A stretch of DNA of 64,000 nt from the NCBI RefSeq assembly GCF_003287935.1, contig NZ_CP030287.1, positions 1,860,001 to 1,924,000 on the forward strand, written 5' to 3'. This DNA is from Streptomyces sp. ICC1 (lineage in GTDB: Bacteria > Actinomycetota > Actinomycetes > Streptomycetales > Streptomycetaceae). The notes under the pieces were generated by a model. That model ran no database searches, was not told where the DNA came from, and saw nothing but the letters and a program-made list of their open reading frames with translations. Positions 17,031-24,633 of this stretch are shown piece by piece. The position numbers and the translations under genes were made by a program. Position 1 is the first letter of the stretch, and each line of letters begins with the position of its first letter.

Positions 17031-17476
17031 GCGCGCCGGAAGTAGAGCAGCGGAGCGCCTTCGCGGTGCGCCGCCAGGGCGGTGACCCGGCCGAGCGCGA
17101 TGGCGTGGTCGCCGCCGTCCAGGACGGCCTCCAGATCGCACGCGACGGAGGCGAGCACCCCGTCCAGGAGGGGCGCGCCGTTGCCGCCCGCGCGCCAGGC
17201 GACGCCGGCGAACTTGTCGCCCCCGGTGACGGCGAACCGGCGGCACAGGTCCTGCTGGTCGGCGGCGAGGATGTTGACGGCGAAGGCGCCGGCGGCCTGG
17301 ATCCTCGGCCAGGTGGTGGACGTACGGGCCGGGCAGAAGCAGACCAGCGGCGGGTCCAGCGAAACGGACGAGAAGGACTGCACGGCCATCCCGACGGGAC
17401 GGCCGTCGGCTTCGCGTGCCGTGATGACGGCGACCCCGGTGCAGAAGCTGGACAGGACCGACTTCATGTCGGACAT
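16874..17476 (-). CDS. Flavin reductase, HsaB-like
   Basis: The 200-residue protein belongs to the flavin-reductase-like split-barrel family. The segments SFCTGVAVIT, QSFSSVSLDPPLV, DKFAGVAW and DGGDHAI are close to remembered HsaB, which supplies reduced flavin to the sterol-ring hydroxylase HsaA. No HsaA is in the window, so the partner may be the luciferase-like enzyme at 15100. The ATG at 17476 has GGGGAGG upstream. The gene runs 157 bases into the 3' end of padR on the other strand, and its last ~45 residues are Pro/Ala/Ser-rich. Confidence 0.83.
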   Translation of the reverse strand: MSDMKSVLSSFCTGVAVITAREADGRPVGMAVQSFSSVSLDPPLVCFCPARTSTTWPRIQAAGAFAVNILAADQQDLCRRFAVTGGDKFAGVAWRAGGNGAPLLDGVLASVACDLEAVLDGGDHAIALGRVTALAAHREGAPLLYFRRAYGRLPAAPDFPAPSGFPAVPGPPVPAPPGFRPAASASMSSSMAAARSRSEA

Positions 17477-17492
17477 GAGAACCTCCCCTGAT

Positions 17493-17509
17493 TATTCCTA
17501 CTAGGTATA
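17493..17509. promoter_or_regulatory. Putative PadR operator in divergent promoter
   Basis: TATTCCTACTAGGTATA is palindromic at all but one pair around the central C. It lies 17 bases before the flavin-reductase start and 65 bases before the fadD3-like start. Its left half TATTCCTA is shared with the element at 16275-16291, so one regulator (PadR by position) probably binds both. Confidence 0.58.
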
Positions 17510-17573
17510 TGCCTAACCGAAACACCTGTGATTGGATACCGCCCACGCTCGCTCGTCAAGTAGGGAGGGTCCG

Positions 17574-19262
17574 ATGCCACCACCGCCCCCGCAGCAGCCG
17601 CCGTGGCCACAGCAGGCGCAGCCGCAGCCGCCCGCCACGCTCGCCCGGCTCCCCGACCACGCCGCCGCGGCGCACGGGGAGCTCGAGGCGCTCGCCGACG
17701 GCGAGGTCCGCTGGACCTTCGCCCGGCTCGCCGCCGAGATCCACCGGGCCGCCCGCGCCGCGATCGCCCACGGCGTCCGGCCCGGCGACCGGGTCGCGAT
17801 CTGGGCCCCCAACAGCCGCCGGTGGATCACCGCCGCCCTCGGCGCGGTGGGCGTCGGAGCCGTCCTCGTCCCGGTCAACACCCGCTACAAGCCCGCCGAG
17901 GCGGCGGACGTCATCCGGCGCAGCGGCGCCCGCGCGCTCTTCACCGAGCGCGGCTTCCTCGGCACCGACTACGCCCGCGCGCTGCACGCCTCCGGCGAGG
18001 ACCTGGGGGTACTCGCCTCCACCGTGATCCTGCGCGGCGAAGGAGGCGAAGAGGGTGAAGGAGGCGAAGGAGGTGAAGGGGGTGAAGGCCCAGGCGGCGG
18101 CGCCGCCACGACCGCCGCCACCCTCGGCTGGGAGGCGTACCTGCGGGCCGGCGAGTCCGTCACCGAGGAGGAGCGGGCCGCGCGCGCGGCCGCCGTACGC
18201 CCCGGGGACCTCTGCGACATCCTCTACACCTCCGGCACCACCGGCCGTTCCAAGGGCGTCATGACCACCCACGGCCAGACCGTCCGGCTCTACGCCTCCT
18301 GGTCCGGCCTCGTCGGCCTGCGCGCCGGCGACCGGTACCTGCTGGTCAACCCCTTCTTCCACACCTTCGGCTACAAGGCCGGCGTGCTCGCCTGCCTGCT
18401 GCGCGGGGCCACCATGCTCCCCGAGGCCGTCTACGACGCCGACCGCGTCCTCGCGCGCATGGCCGCCGAGCGCGTCACCTGCCTGATGGGGCCGCCCACC
18501 GTCTTCCACGGCCTGGTCCGCCACCCGCGCCGGACCTCGTACGACCTCTCCGCCCTGCGCCTGGCCGGCACCGGGGCCGCCTCCGTGCCCGCCTCCCTCG
18601 TCGAGGAGATCCGCACCGCACTGGGCGCGCCGGAGGTGTTCACCGCGTACGGGCTCACCGAATCCGGCGGGGTCGTCTCCGTCTGCCCCACCGACGCCGA
18701 CGCCCGGACCCTCGCCCACACCGTCGGACCGCCGCTGCCCGGCACCGAGGTGCGGATCGCCGACCCGCTCGGCGCGGTGCTGGCCGCCGGGGAGCCGGGC
18801 GAGGTGCAGGTCCGCGGCTACCACGTCACCCCCGGCTACCTGGACGACCCGGCGGCCACCGCCGAGGTGGTGCTGCCCGGCGGCTGGCTGCGCACCGGGG
18901 ACATCGGCGTCCTGGACGGGCGCGGCTACCTCGCCATCACCGACCGGCTGAAGGACATGTACGTGGTGGGCGGCTTCAACGCCTACCCCGCGGAGGTGGA
19001 GAACGTGCTGCTCACCCATCCCGCCATCACCGACGCCGCGGTCGTCGGGGCCCCCGACGAGCGGCTCGGCGAGGTCGGGGTGGCCTACGTCGTCACCACC
19101 GGGCCGGTCACCTCCGACGAGCTGACGGCCTGGTCCCGGGAGCGGCTGGCCAATTTCAAGGTGCCGCGGCGGTTCACCCGCCTGGCCGAGCTCCCGCGGG
19201 GCGTGGGCGGCAAGCTGCTGAAGACGGAGCTGCGCCGCGCGGCCCGGGGGGAGTCGGCGTGA
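17574..19262 (+). CDS. fadD3: Acyl-CoA ligase, FadD3-like
   Basis: The 562-residue ANL-superfamily ligase has the P-loop ILYTSGTTGRSKGV at 216-229, FFHTFGYKAGVLACLL, YGLTE, RLKDMYVVGGFNAYPAEVE, and a C-terminal Lys in GGKLLKTEL. Many segments match remembered M. tuberculosis FadD3 (DRVAIWSPN, GYKAGILACL, DRLKDMY), which activates HIP, the C/D-ring propionate of cholesterol, with CoA. A Gly/Glu-repeat insert at about 155-176 is unusual. AGGGAGGG precedes ATG 17574. It overlaps the downstream dehydrogenase by four bases (GTGA). Its promoter shows a PadR-type rather than KstR2-type palindrome. Confidence 0.84.
   Translation: MPPPPPQQPPWPQQAQPQPPATLARLPDHAAAAHGELEALADGEVRWTFARLAAEIHRAARAAIAHGVRPGDRVAIWAPNSRRWITAALGAVGVGAVLVPVNTRYKPAEAADVIRRSGARALFTERGFLGTDYARALHASGEDLGVLASTVILRGEGGEEGEGGEGGEGGEGPGGGAATTAATLGWEAYLRAGESVTEEERAARAAAVRPGDLCDILYTSGTTGRSKGVMTTHGQTVRLYASWSGLVGLRAGDRYLLVNPFFHTFGYKAGVLACLLRGATMLPEAVYDADRVLARMAAERVTCLMGPPTVFHGLVRHPRRTSYDLSALRLAGTGAASVPASLVEEIRTALGAPEVFTAYGLTESGGVVSVCPTDADARTLAHTVGPPLPGTEVRIADPLGAVLAAGEPGEVQVRGYHVTPGYLDDPAATAEVVLPGGWLRTGDIGVLDGRGYLAITDRLKDMYVVGGFNAYPAEVENVLLTHPAITDAAVVGAPDERLGEVGVAYVVTTGPVTSDELTAWSRERLANFKVPRRFTRLAELPRGVGGKLLKTELRRAARGESA
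18036..18088 (+). repeat. In-frame Gly/Glu-coding purine repeat inside fadD3-like gene
   Basis: Repeats of the form GGNGAAGGA run for about 53 bases and encode alternating Gly and Glu. The stretch is strongly purine-biased on the plus strand and interrupts an otherwise conserved ligase between the N-terminal subdomain and the P-loop. Copy number is likely to vary by slippage. Confidence 0.85.
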
Positions 19263-20440
19263 GGACACTGGCGCCCACCCCCGAGCAGGCGGAACTGCGG
19301 GACGCGGTACGGGCGGTGCTCGCCCGCCACCCCGGCCACGCGGCCTGGGCCCCGCTGACGGCCCAGGTGGGCGCGGCCGCGCTGGCGGTGCCCGAGGAGT
19401 ACGGCGGCCTGGGCTGCGGGGCCGCCGAAGTCGGGGTGGTCATGGCGGAGCTGGGGCGCGCGCTGAGCCCCGTACCGTATCTGGGCTCGGCGGTGCTGAC
19501 GGTGGGGGCGCTGCTGGCGGCCGGGGACCGGGAGGCGTGCGCGAGGCATCTGCCCGGGCTGGCGGAGGGGACGGCCGTGGGGGCGCTGGCCTGGGCGGAG
19601 GAGGGCGGGCGCCCCGACGGCGGGCCGGAGACGGGATCCGGTCCGGCCCCGGGCGCCCGGCGCGGCAGTTGGGAGGCCGGCGATCTGGCGGCCCGGGCGG
19701 AGCCGGCCGGGCCGGACTGGCTGCTCACGGGCGCCAAGCGGTACGTACTGACCGGCCCGAGCGAGCCGTCCCTGCTGCTGGCCTTCGCCACCCTCGCCAC
19801 CGCGACCGAGCCCGGCACCACCGCTGCCCCCACGCCCGGCACCGGGCCCGGCCAGGGCGGCGGCCGGCTGGGCCTGTTCGAACTCACCGCCCCGCCGACG
19901 GCCTTCACCGTACGGTCCACCATGGACCGGACCCGGCCGCTCGCGGAGCTGACCATGGACCGGACCCCGGCCCGGCTGCTCTCGTCCGACGGCGCCGGAG
20001 TCCTGGCCCGGGTCCGGGACCTGGCCTGCACCGCGCTCGCCGCCGAGCAGGCGGGGGCGGCGGCGCGGGCGCTGGAGGCGACGGTCCGGTACGCGAAGGA
20101 CCGGGTGCAGTTCGGACGGCCCATCGGCTCCTTCCAGGCGATCAAGCACCGGCTGGCCGACATGTACACCGCGGTGGAGAGCGCCCGCTCGCTCGCGCTC
20201 GCGGCGGCCGCCGCGGACGCGGCCCCGGCGCCGGCCGCCGCGGCCAAGTCGGCCTGTTCGGAGGCCTTCTCGTACGTGGCGGGCGAGATGATCCAGCTGC
20301 ACGGCGGGATCGGCATCACCTGGGAGCACGAGGCGCACGAGTTCTTCAAGCGCGCGCACGGCTCGGCGCAGCTCTTCGGCTCCCCGGCCGCGCACCGTGA
20401 ACGGCTGGCGGCCTTGCTCGGCCTGCTGTCGGCACGCTGA
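19259..20440 (+). CDS. Acyl-CoA dehydrogenase, beta-type
   Basis: The 393-residue acyl-CoA dehydrogenase starts at GTG 19259, coupled to the fadD3-like gene. The C-terminal domain is clear (YAKDRVQFGRPIGSFQAIKHRLAD and QLHGGIGITWEHEAHEFFKRA), but the terminal NEIQR-type motif is missing. The middle domain contains Pro/Gly/Thr-rich inserts (around residues 120-140 and 185-200). This looks like the beta half of a heteromeric dehydrogenase of the FadE27/FadE34 kind. No alpha partner is adjacent; the fadE26-like protein at 62377 or a gene outside the window could pair with it. Confidence 0.78.
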   Translation: MRTLAPTPEQAELRDAVRAVLARHPGHAAWAPLTAQVGAAALAVPEEYGGLGCGAAEVGVVMAELGRALSPVPYLGSAVLTVGALLAAGDREACARHLPGLAEGTAVGALAWAEEGGRPDGGPETGSGPAPGARRGSWEAGDLAARAEPAGPDWLLTGAKRYVLTGPSEPSLLLAFATLATATEPGTTAAPTPGTGPGQGGGRLGLFELTAPPTAFTVRSTMDRTRPLAELTMDRTPARLLSSDGAGVLARVRDLACTALAAEQAGAAARALEATVRYAKDRVQFGRPIGSFQAIKHRLADMYTAVESARSLALAAAAADAAPAPAAAAKSACSEAFSYVAGEMIQLHGGIGITWEHEAHEFFKRAHGSAQLFGSPAAHRERLAALLGLLSAR

Positions 20441-20610
20441 CGCACACAGCATCTGCTACTCTCACCGCATGGTTTGCGGACGATAACCAAGTCCCCAACA
20501 ACCAGAGCAGGTCTCGCACTTGCTCCTGCGGCCGGGAGGGTCGTGGCCGGACAGGCGTGCCCTGTCAAACTCCTCGGAGCAATCCGAGGGAGAGTCTTCC
20601 GGATTCATCC

Positions 20611-21169
20611 GGGAGAGAACTCCAACTGGTCCTGGACTACTCCAGATCGATGTGCCCGTACCACCAGCGCTACCGCGAGCAGGCCCGTACCAATCAGGTG
20701 TCGGGCCTGCCCGCACATCTGGATGACGACACGCGCATACCGGCGGCGGTTCACCGAGATCCCCTCTCACCTCGGCCACATGGGCAAGACGGCCTACCAC
20801 GCGGCGATGGACGCGGTGATCGACCACTACCTGGATTCGGGCTCCGCGGCTCCGGCGCTCGTGGTCTTCCAGACCGACGGCGGGCCGATCAACAAGCTCG
20901 CCGCGGAGAAGTACCTGTGCAAGGCGGCCGCTCTCCCGCTGTTCTGGCAGTTCGTCGGCTTCGGGAACACGCGCAGCTCGCAGTTCGACTTCCTGCGGCG
21001 GCTGGACGAACTGCCCGTCCCGGGCAAACGGGTCGTGGACAACGCGGGCTACTTCCACGCCGGCCCGGACCCGCGGACCGTCGCGGACTCCGAGCTGTAC
21101 GACCGCCTGGTCGGGGAGTTCCCGGCATGGCTGGCGGCGGCCCGGGCGGCGGGCATCGTGCGCGCCTGA
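20611..21169 (+). pseudogene. Broken VWA-domain (TerY-like) gene
   Basis: Frame 1 reads GRELQLVLDYSRSMCPYHQ and then PAHLDDDTRIP, which is the start of a tellurium-resistance-type von Willebrand A domain with its MIDAS motif DxSxS. After about 20742 the homology continues in frame 2 from LGHMGKTAYHAAMDAV (20768) to the stop, through VVFQTDGGP and QFVGFGN. The protein is thus split by a frameshift and has lost about 25-30 residues between. No convincing start codon or N-terminal part is seen upstream to 20441. Confidence 0.8.
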
Positions 21170-21205
21170 GCGGCGGCCGGGGGCACCTCGCGCTTTGATG
21201 GACGT

Positions 21206-21748
21206 ATGACGACGAACAACTGGGCCGTGTTCGAGACGGCGGAACCGGACTTCGCGGCGGCCGTCGAGGCCCGCTTCGCGCAGTTCCCGCACCACGTCCT
21301 CGCGACCCTGCGCAAGGACGGGTCCCCCCGCGCGACCGGGCTCAATGTCGACATCCGCGGCGGCGAGCTGTGGCTGGGCATGATGCCCGGCTCGATGAAG
21401 GGCAAGGACCTGCGGCGCGACCCGCGCTTCGCCCTGCACACCAATCCGGGCGCGGGAGAGACGATGCCCGACGGGGACGTGCGGATCGCCGGGCGGGCGG
21501 TGGAGATCGTGGAGCCGCCCGAGCTCCACCGGTACGCGGAGGAGACCGAGTCCCCGCACCCCTTCGACCTCTTCCGCACCGAGCTGACGGAGGTCGTCCA
21601 CGTCGGCGTCGAGGGCGACGACCTCGTGGTGCGCTCGTGGACCCCGGAGCACGGCCTGCGCACCCTGCGCCGGGGAGACGACGACGAGCCGGTCCGCGAG
21701 GAGGCGGTTCCCGAGAAGCCGGTCCCCGAGGAGCCGCCGGCCGGCTGA
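21206..21748 (+). CDS. Pyridoxamine 5'-phosphate oxidase-family (FMN/F420 split-barrel) protein
   Basis: The 180-residue split-barrel protein contains HHVLATLRKDGSPRATGLNV and ELWLGMMPGSMKGKDLRRDPRFALHTNP, the usual flavin or F420 phosphate-binding pattern. Substrate is unknown; relatives reduce or oxidise small molecules or bind cofactors. The C-terminal ~25 residues are an acidic, Pro/Glu/Val repeat tail. It follows the broken VWA gene but is a separate unit with its own ATG. Confidence 0.75.
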   Translation: MTTNNWAVFETAEPDFAAAVEARFAQFPHHVLATLRKDGSPRATGLNVDIRGGELWLGMMPGSMKGKDLRRDPRFALHTNPGAGETMPDGDVRIAGRAVEIVEPPELHRYAEETESPHPFDLFRTELTEVVHVGVEGDDLVVRSWTPEHGLRTLRRGDDDEPVREEAVPEKPVPEEPPAG

Positions 21749-21780
21749 CCGGCGGACCCCGTGGACCCTTCCGGTCACCG

Positions 21781-21808
21781 CACTGGGCCACAGCACTGGG
21801 CCACAGCA
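21781..21808 (+). repeat. 13-bp tandem duplication between converging genes
   Basis: CACTGGGCCACAG occurs twice in tandem and starts a third time (CACT), ending in the stop codon of the leftward DUF1906 gene. Confidence 0.75.
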
Positions 21809-23140
21809 CTAGCTGAGCGGCAGGCGGCCCTTCTTCGGGGCCTGCTGCTCGCCCACGTGCACCCAGCTCCGGTCGATGTTGATCGTCACGTCGCCGTACG
21901 TGGCGTCGTGGTCGCCCCGGAACTGGTGGGCCCGGCGCGCGCCGGCCCACTGCCCGGTGCCCTGGGGCAGTCCCAGGTCGGCGTCGGAGACGGAGGCCGC
22001 GCCGTTCCAGCGGGCCACCCACAGCACGTCGGGCATGGCCTCCGGGGCCTGGGCGTAGTGCGCGCTCAGCGCCTTGGCCCCGGAGCTCGCCGAGACGTAG
22101 GCGGCCGCCCGGTAGTCCAGTTCGTGCAGCCGGACCGTCCAGGCGGTGAGGTAGGCGACGACCGGGGCGTCCCAGGTGGCCCGGTCCGTGTAGTTCTCCA
22201 CGTCGTTGTAGAGGACCGTGCCCTCGGCCAGCCCCAGGGCCCTGGCCGCCTGGGCGGCGCCGTCGGCGGCGGCCCGGCCCTGCTCATTGGCCTCGGAGGG
22301 GTCGGTGGACAGGCCGGTGGAGGAGCTGTGCCAGGGCTGGGGGCCGACCCAGATCGGCATCAGGTGCCAGCCCGCCGCGGTCTGCCGGTCGACCCACCCG
22401 GCGGTGAGCTGCGGCTGGGCGCAGGCCCGGGCGCGGCCGCCGATGTAGACGCCGACGGCGCCGAAGGGGGAGTCGCCGCGCCAGGCGTCCATGGCCCGCT
22501 GGGTGGGGGCGGTGCAGGCGTCGAAGCCCTCGCCGGTGTAGGGCTCCTGGACGGCGGTACGGGGGCCCGGGCCGGTCGCGACGGCCGGCTCGGCGGGTGC
22601 GGGGCCCGGGGCCGCGGGCGGGAGGAACGCGCGGGCCCGTCCGAGGACGCCCCGTACGGACTCGGGCGTGGTCGCGTAGGAGACGGTGGCCATCAGCCCG
22701 GCGCGGCGCAGTGCGTAGCGGAGCTCGTTGCTGTCGCCCCGGACCTTGGGCAGCGGGTCGCCCTCGTCCCCTCCGACGGTCGGGATGTCGGCGCGCGGCG
22801 GGGCGCCTTCGAGGGGTTCCAGGTGCAGGGTGTCGGCGCGGGGGGCGGCGGCGCGGCCGGCCGCGCATTCGCCCTGGGTGCCGGCGTGCCCGAGGTAGAG
22901 CGTGGGCAGGTCGAGGCGCAGGCAGGCCTCGGGGTTCCGGTCGAGGTCGACGACCCGCCAGTCGGCGGGGACGCTGAGCCGCAGCCCGCGGTAGTCGACC
23001 GTACGGCCGTCGGCGGCGCCCGGCTCGGTGCGCGGCTCGGTGCTCGCTGCGCCGGCTGGCGGTTCGCCGGTCCCGAGGGGGACGGGAGAGAGCAGCGCGG
23101 CGCCCAGCAGGCAGCTCAACATCATGTGGGAGGACAACAT
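21809..23140 (-). CDS. Secreted DUF1906 glycoside-hydrolase-like protein
   Basis: The 443-residue protein has an N-terminal signal sequence (MMLSCLLGAALLSPVPLG). A variable region with WRVVDLDR and a long Ala/Pro linker follow, then a C-terminal DUF1906 TIM-barrel domain (GFDACTAPTQRAMDAW, VGVYIGGR, LMPIWVGPQ, VLYNDVENY, WVARWNG). The family is related to lysozyme-like GH25 folds, and Rv2525c is a Tat-exported member; catalytic activity is not established. The Asp/Glu of LYNDVENY could be active-site residues. The start is uncertain, as ATG 23140 and ATG 23125 are both possible and neither has a strong ribosome site. Confidence 0.82.
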   Translation of the reverse strand: MLSSHMMLSCLLGAALLSPVPLGTGEPPAGAASTEPRTEPGAADGRTVDYRGLRLSVPADWRVVDLDRNPEACLRLDLPTLYLGHAGTQGECAAGRAAAPRADTLHLEPLEGAPPRADIPTVGGDEGDPLPKVRGDSNELRYALRRAGLMATVSYATTPESVRGVLGRARAFLPPAAPGPAPAEPAVATGPGPRTAVQEPYTGEGFDACTAPTQRAMDAWRGDSPFGAVGVYIGGRARACAQPQLTAGWVDRQTAAGWHLMPIWVGPQPWHSSSTGLSTDPSEANEQGRAAADGAAQAARALGLAEGTVLYNDVENYTDRATWDAPVVAYLTAWTVRLHELDYRAAAYVSASSGAKALSAHYAQAPEAMPDVLWVARWNGAASVSDADLGLPQGTGQWAGARRAHQFRGDHDATYGDVTINIDRSWVHVGEQQAPKKGRLPLS

Positions 23141-23225
23141 GTGACCCACTGTTACCAGAATGCGGGGCCCCTCCTCCGAGTGGAGAAGCCCCGCGACTGG
23201 CCCGTCCGGCCCAGCGGGCGTCCCC

Positions 23226-24314
23226 TTACCCCTGCTGGTCCTGGAAGGCGGGAAGGGCGAAGATCCGCTCCTTGCCCGCCTCCTCCATGAGCTCGACGAG
23301 CGGCAGCACCAGCTCCCACAGGTCCTGCTTGTCGACCTCGCGCACGAGTCCCTCGAGCTCCGCGTCGCCCAGCGCGGCGGCGGCGTCCGCCACCACCTTG
23401 CGGGCCTCCTCGGGCAGCACGCCGACCAGCGGCAGGAACGCGCCCCACAGCGCGGTCGCCACGACGGCCCGCACCACTCCGGCCAGGATCTCCGGATCGC
23501 GCAGGGAGCCCAGCCGGGCCACGGCGAGCCGGTCGTCCTCGCCGAGCAGCGCGACGAGCGGGAGCAGGGACTCCCACAGCCCCTCGGCGTGCGTCACCCG
23601 CACGAGCGAGTCGAGCTCGGGCCCGTCGAGGCGGGCGGTGAGCTCGGCGATCCGCAGCCGCTGGTCGCCTCCCACCATCGCGGCGATGCCGAGGGCCTCC
23701 TCCCAGAGCCCGCAGGCAGCGGCGGCCCGTACCACCGCGGCGAGCCGCTCGTCGCCCATCAGCTCCAGGATCCGGGGCAGCCGGTCGGGCAGGTCGACGT
23801 AGAAGCCGGCGCGCAGCACCGCCTCGTCATCCACCTGGTCCAGGATCCGGCGCAGCACCCGGTCCCTCATGTGGCCGACGAACCGGCCCATGGTGAGGTG
23901 GTCCCGGTGGTCGGCGAGGGTGACGGCGATGCGGACGACGAGCCCCTCGTCGAGCCGGTCGACGATCCCGGCGATCTTCCGGGGGTCCAGGTGCCCGCAG
24001 GCCTCCGCGGTGAAGGGGACGGGGAGCTTCTCGATGATGTCCGCGGCCCGGCCCGCCTCCAGCCGGCCGGCCACGGCGGCCGCCAGCCGGGGCCCGAGCG
24101 CCTTCTGCGAGATGGCGGCCGCCACCCCGGCCGGGACCAGCTTGGTCGCGGCGGCGATCCGGTCGAGCATCTCGGGCGCCCCGTCGTTCAGCACGCCGCC
24201 GACCTGCTCGCGGAACGCCCGTACGTCCTCGTCCGGAAGCCCGCGCAGGAAGCCGAGCTCCCCGGCGTCCACGCCCACCAGGCGGGCGATCTTCTCCACT
24301 TCGGCGCGGCTCAC
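23226..24314 (-). CDS. Conserved hypothetical all-helical protein
   Basis: The 362-residue protein is predicted to be almost entirely helical, with repeated units such as LWEEALGIAAMVGGD, LWESLLPLVALLGED, LWGAFLPLVGVLPEE and LWELVLPLVELMEEA at intervals of about 46 residues, suggesting a HEAT-like or MgtE_N-like solenoid. No enzyme motif, signal peptide or membrane segment is seen. It starts at GTG 24314, overlapping the upstream small gene by four bases (GTGA), so the two form one unit. Confidence 0.72.
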   Translation of the reverse strand: MSRAEVEKIARLVGVDAGELGFLRGLPDEDVRAFREQVGGVLNDGAPEMLDRIAAATKLVPAGVAAAISQKALGPRLAAAVAGRLEAGRAADIIEKLPVPFTAEACGHLDPRKIAGIVDRLDEGLVVRIAVTLADHRDHLTMGRFVGHMRDRVLRRILDQVDDEAVLRAGFYVDLPDRLPRILELMGDERLAAVVRAAAACGLWEEALGIAAMVGGDQRLRIAELTARLDGPELDSLVRVTHAEGLWESLLPLVALLGEDDRLAVARLGSLRDPEILAGVVRAVVATALWGAFLPLVGVLPEEARKVVADAAAALGDAELEGLVREVDKQDLWELVLPLVELMEEAGKERIFALPAFQDQQG

Positions 24315-24535
24315 CGGAACAGCACCTTGCGTACGGCGCCGCGGGCGATGGCGGGCACCAGCTTGAGGGCCTCCTCGGCGGCTTCGCCGAGCCCCTCGGC
24401 CTGGCGCACCCGCTCCGCCTTCAGGGCTCCGGCGAGCCGCGCGAGCTCACCGGCGTCCAGTGACGCGAACGACGCGGGCGGTCGGGCGCCTCCCAACTCA
24501 GCGCTCAACCGGCCCAGTTCCTCATCGGTACGCAC
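24311..24535 (-). CDS. Small conserved helical protein
   Basis: This 74-residue protein is rich in Ala, Glu, Leu and Arg and has no recognised family. The start at GTG 24535 was chosen because GGGAGGT lies six bases upstream; a GTG 15 bases earlier would overlap that site. It is cotranscribed with the solenoid-like protein it overlaps. A 19-bp palindrome 54 bases upstream probably controls both. Confidence 0.62.
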   Translation of the reverse strand: MRTDEELGRLSAELGGARPPASFASLDAGELARLAGALKAERVRQAEGLGEAAEEALKLVPAIARGAVRKVLFR

Positions 24536-24588
24536 GGGACGACCTCCCACACCAGAGACGACGACGGCTCGCTCCGAGCGTGAGGCTG

Positions 24589-24607
24589 TATTGACTAATA
24601 GTCAATA
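24589..24607. promoter_or_regulatory. Perfect 19-bp palindrome, probable operator
   Basis: TATTGACTA and TAGTCAATA are perfect inverted arms around a single A. The form is typical of TetR- or MarR-type operators, and TTGACT within it could be the -35 element of the leftward two-gene unit. It lies between the NmrA-like gene's stop and that unit. Confidence 0.62.
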
Positions 24608-24633
24608 CTCGCGGGTAAGGCCGGCATCGGCCT

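Noticed and set aside
17532..17573. Upstream in-frame start for the fadD3-like gene
   Set aside because: It would use a TTG without ribosome site; ATG 17574 has a strong AGGGAGGG at proper distance.
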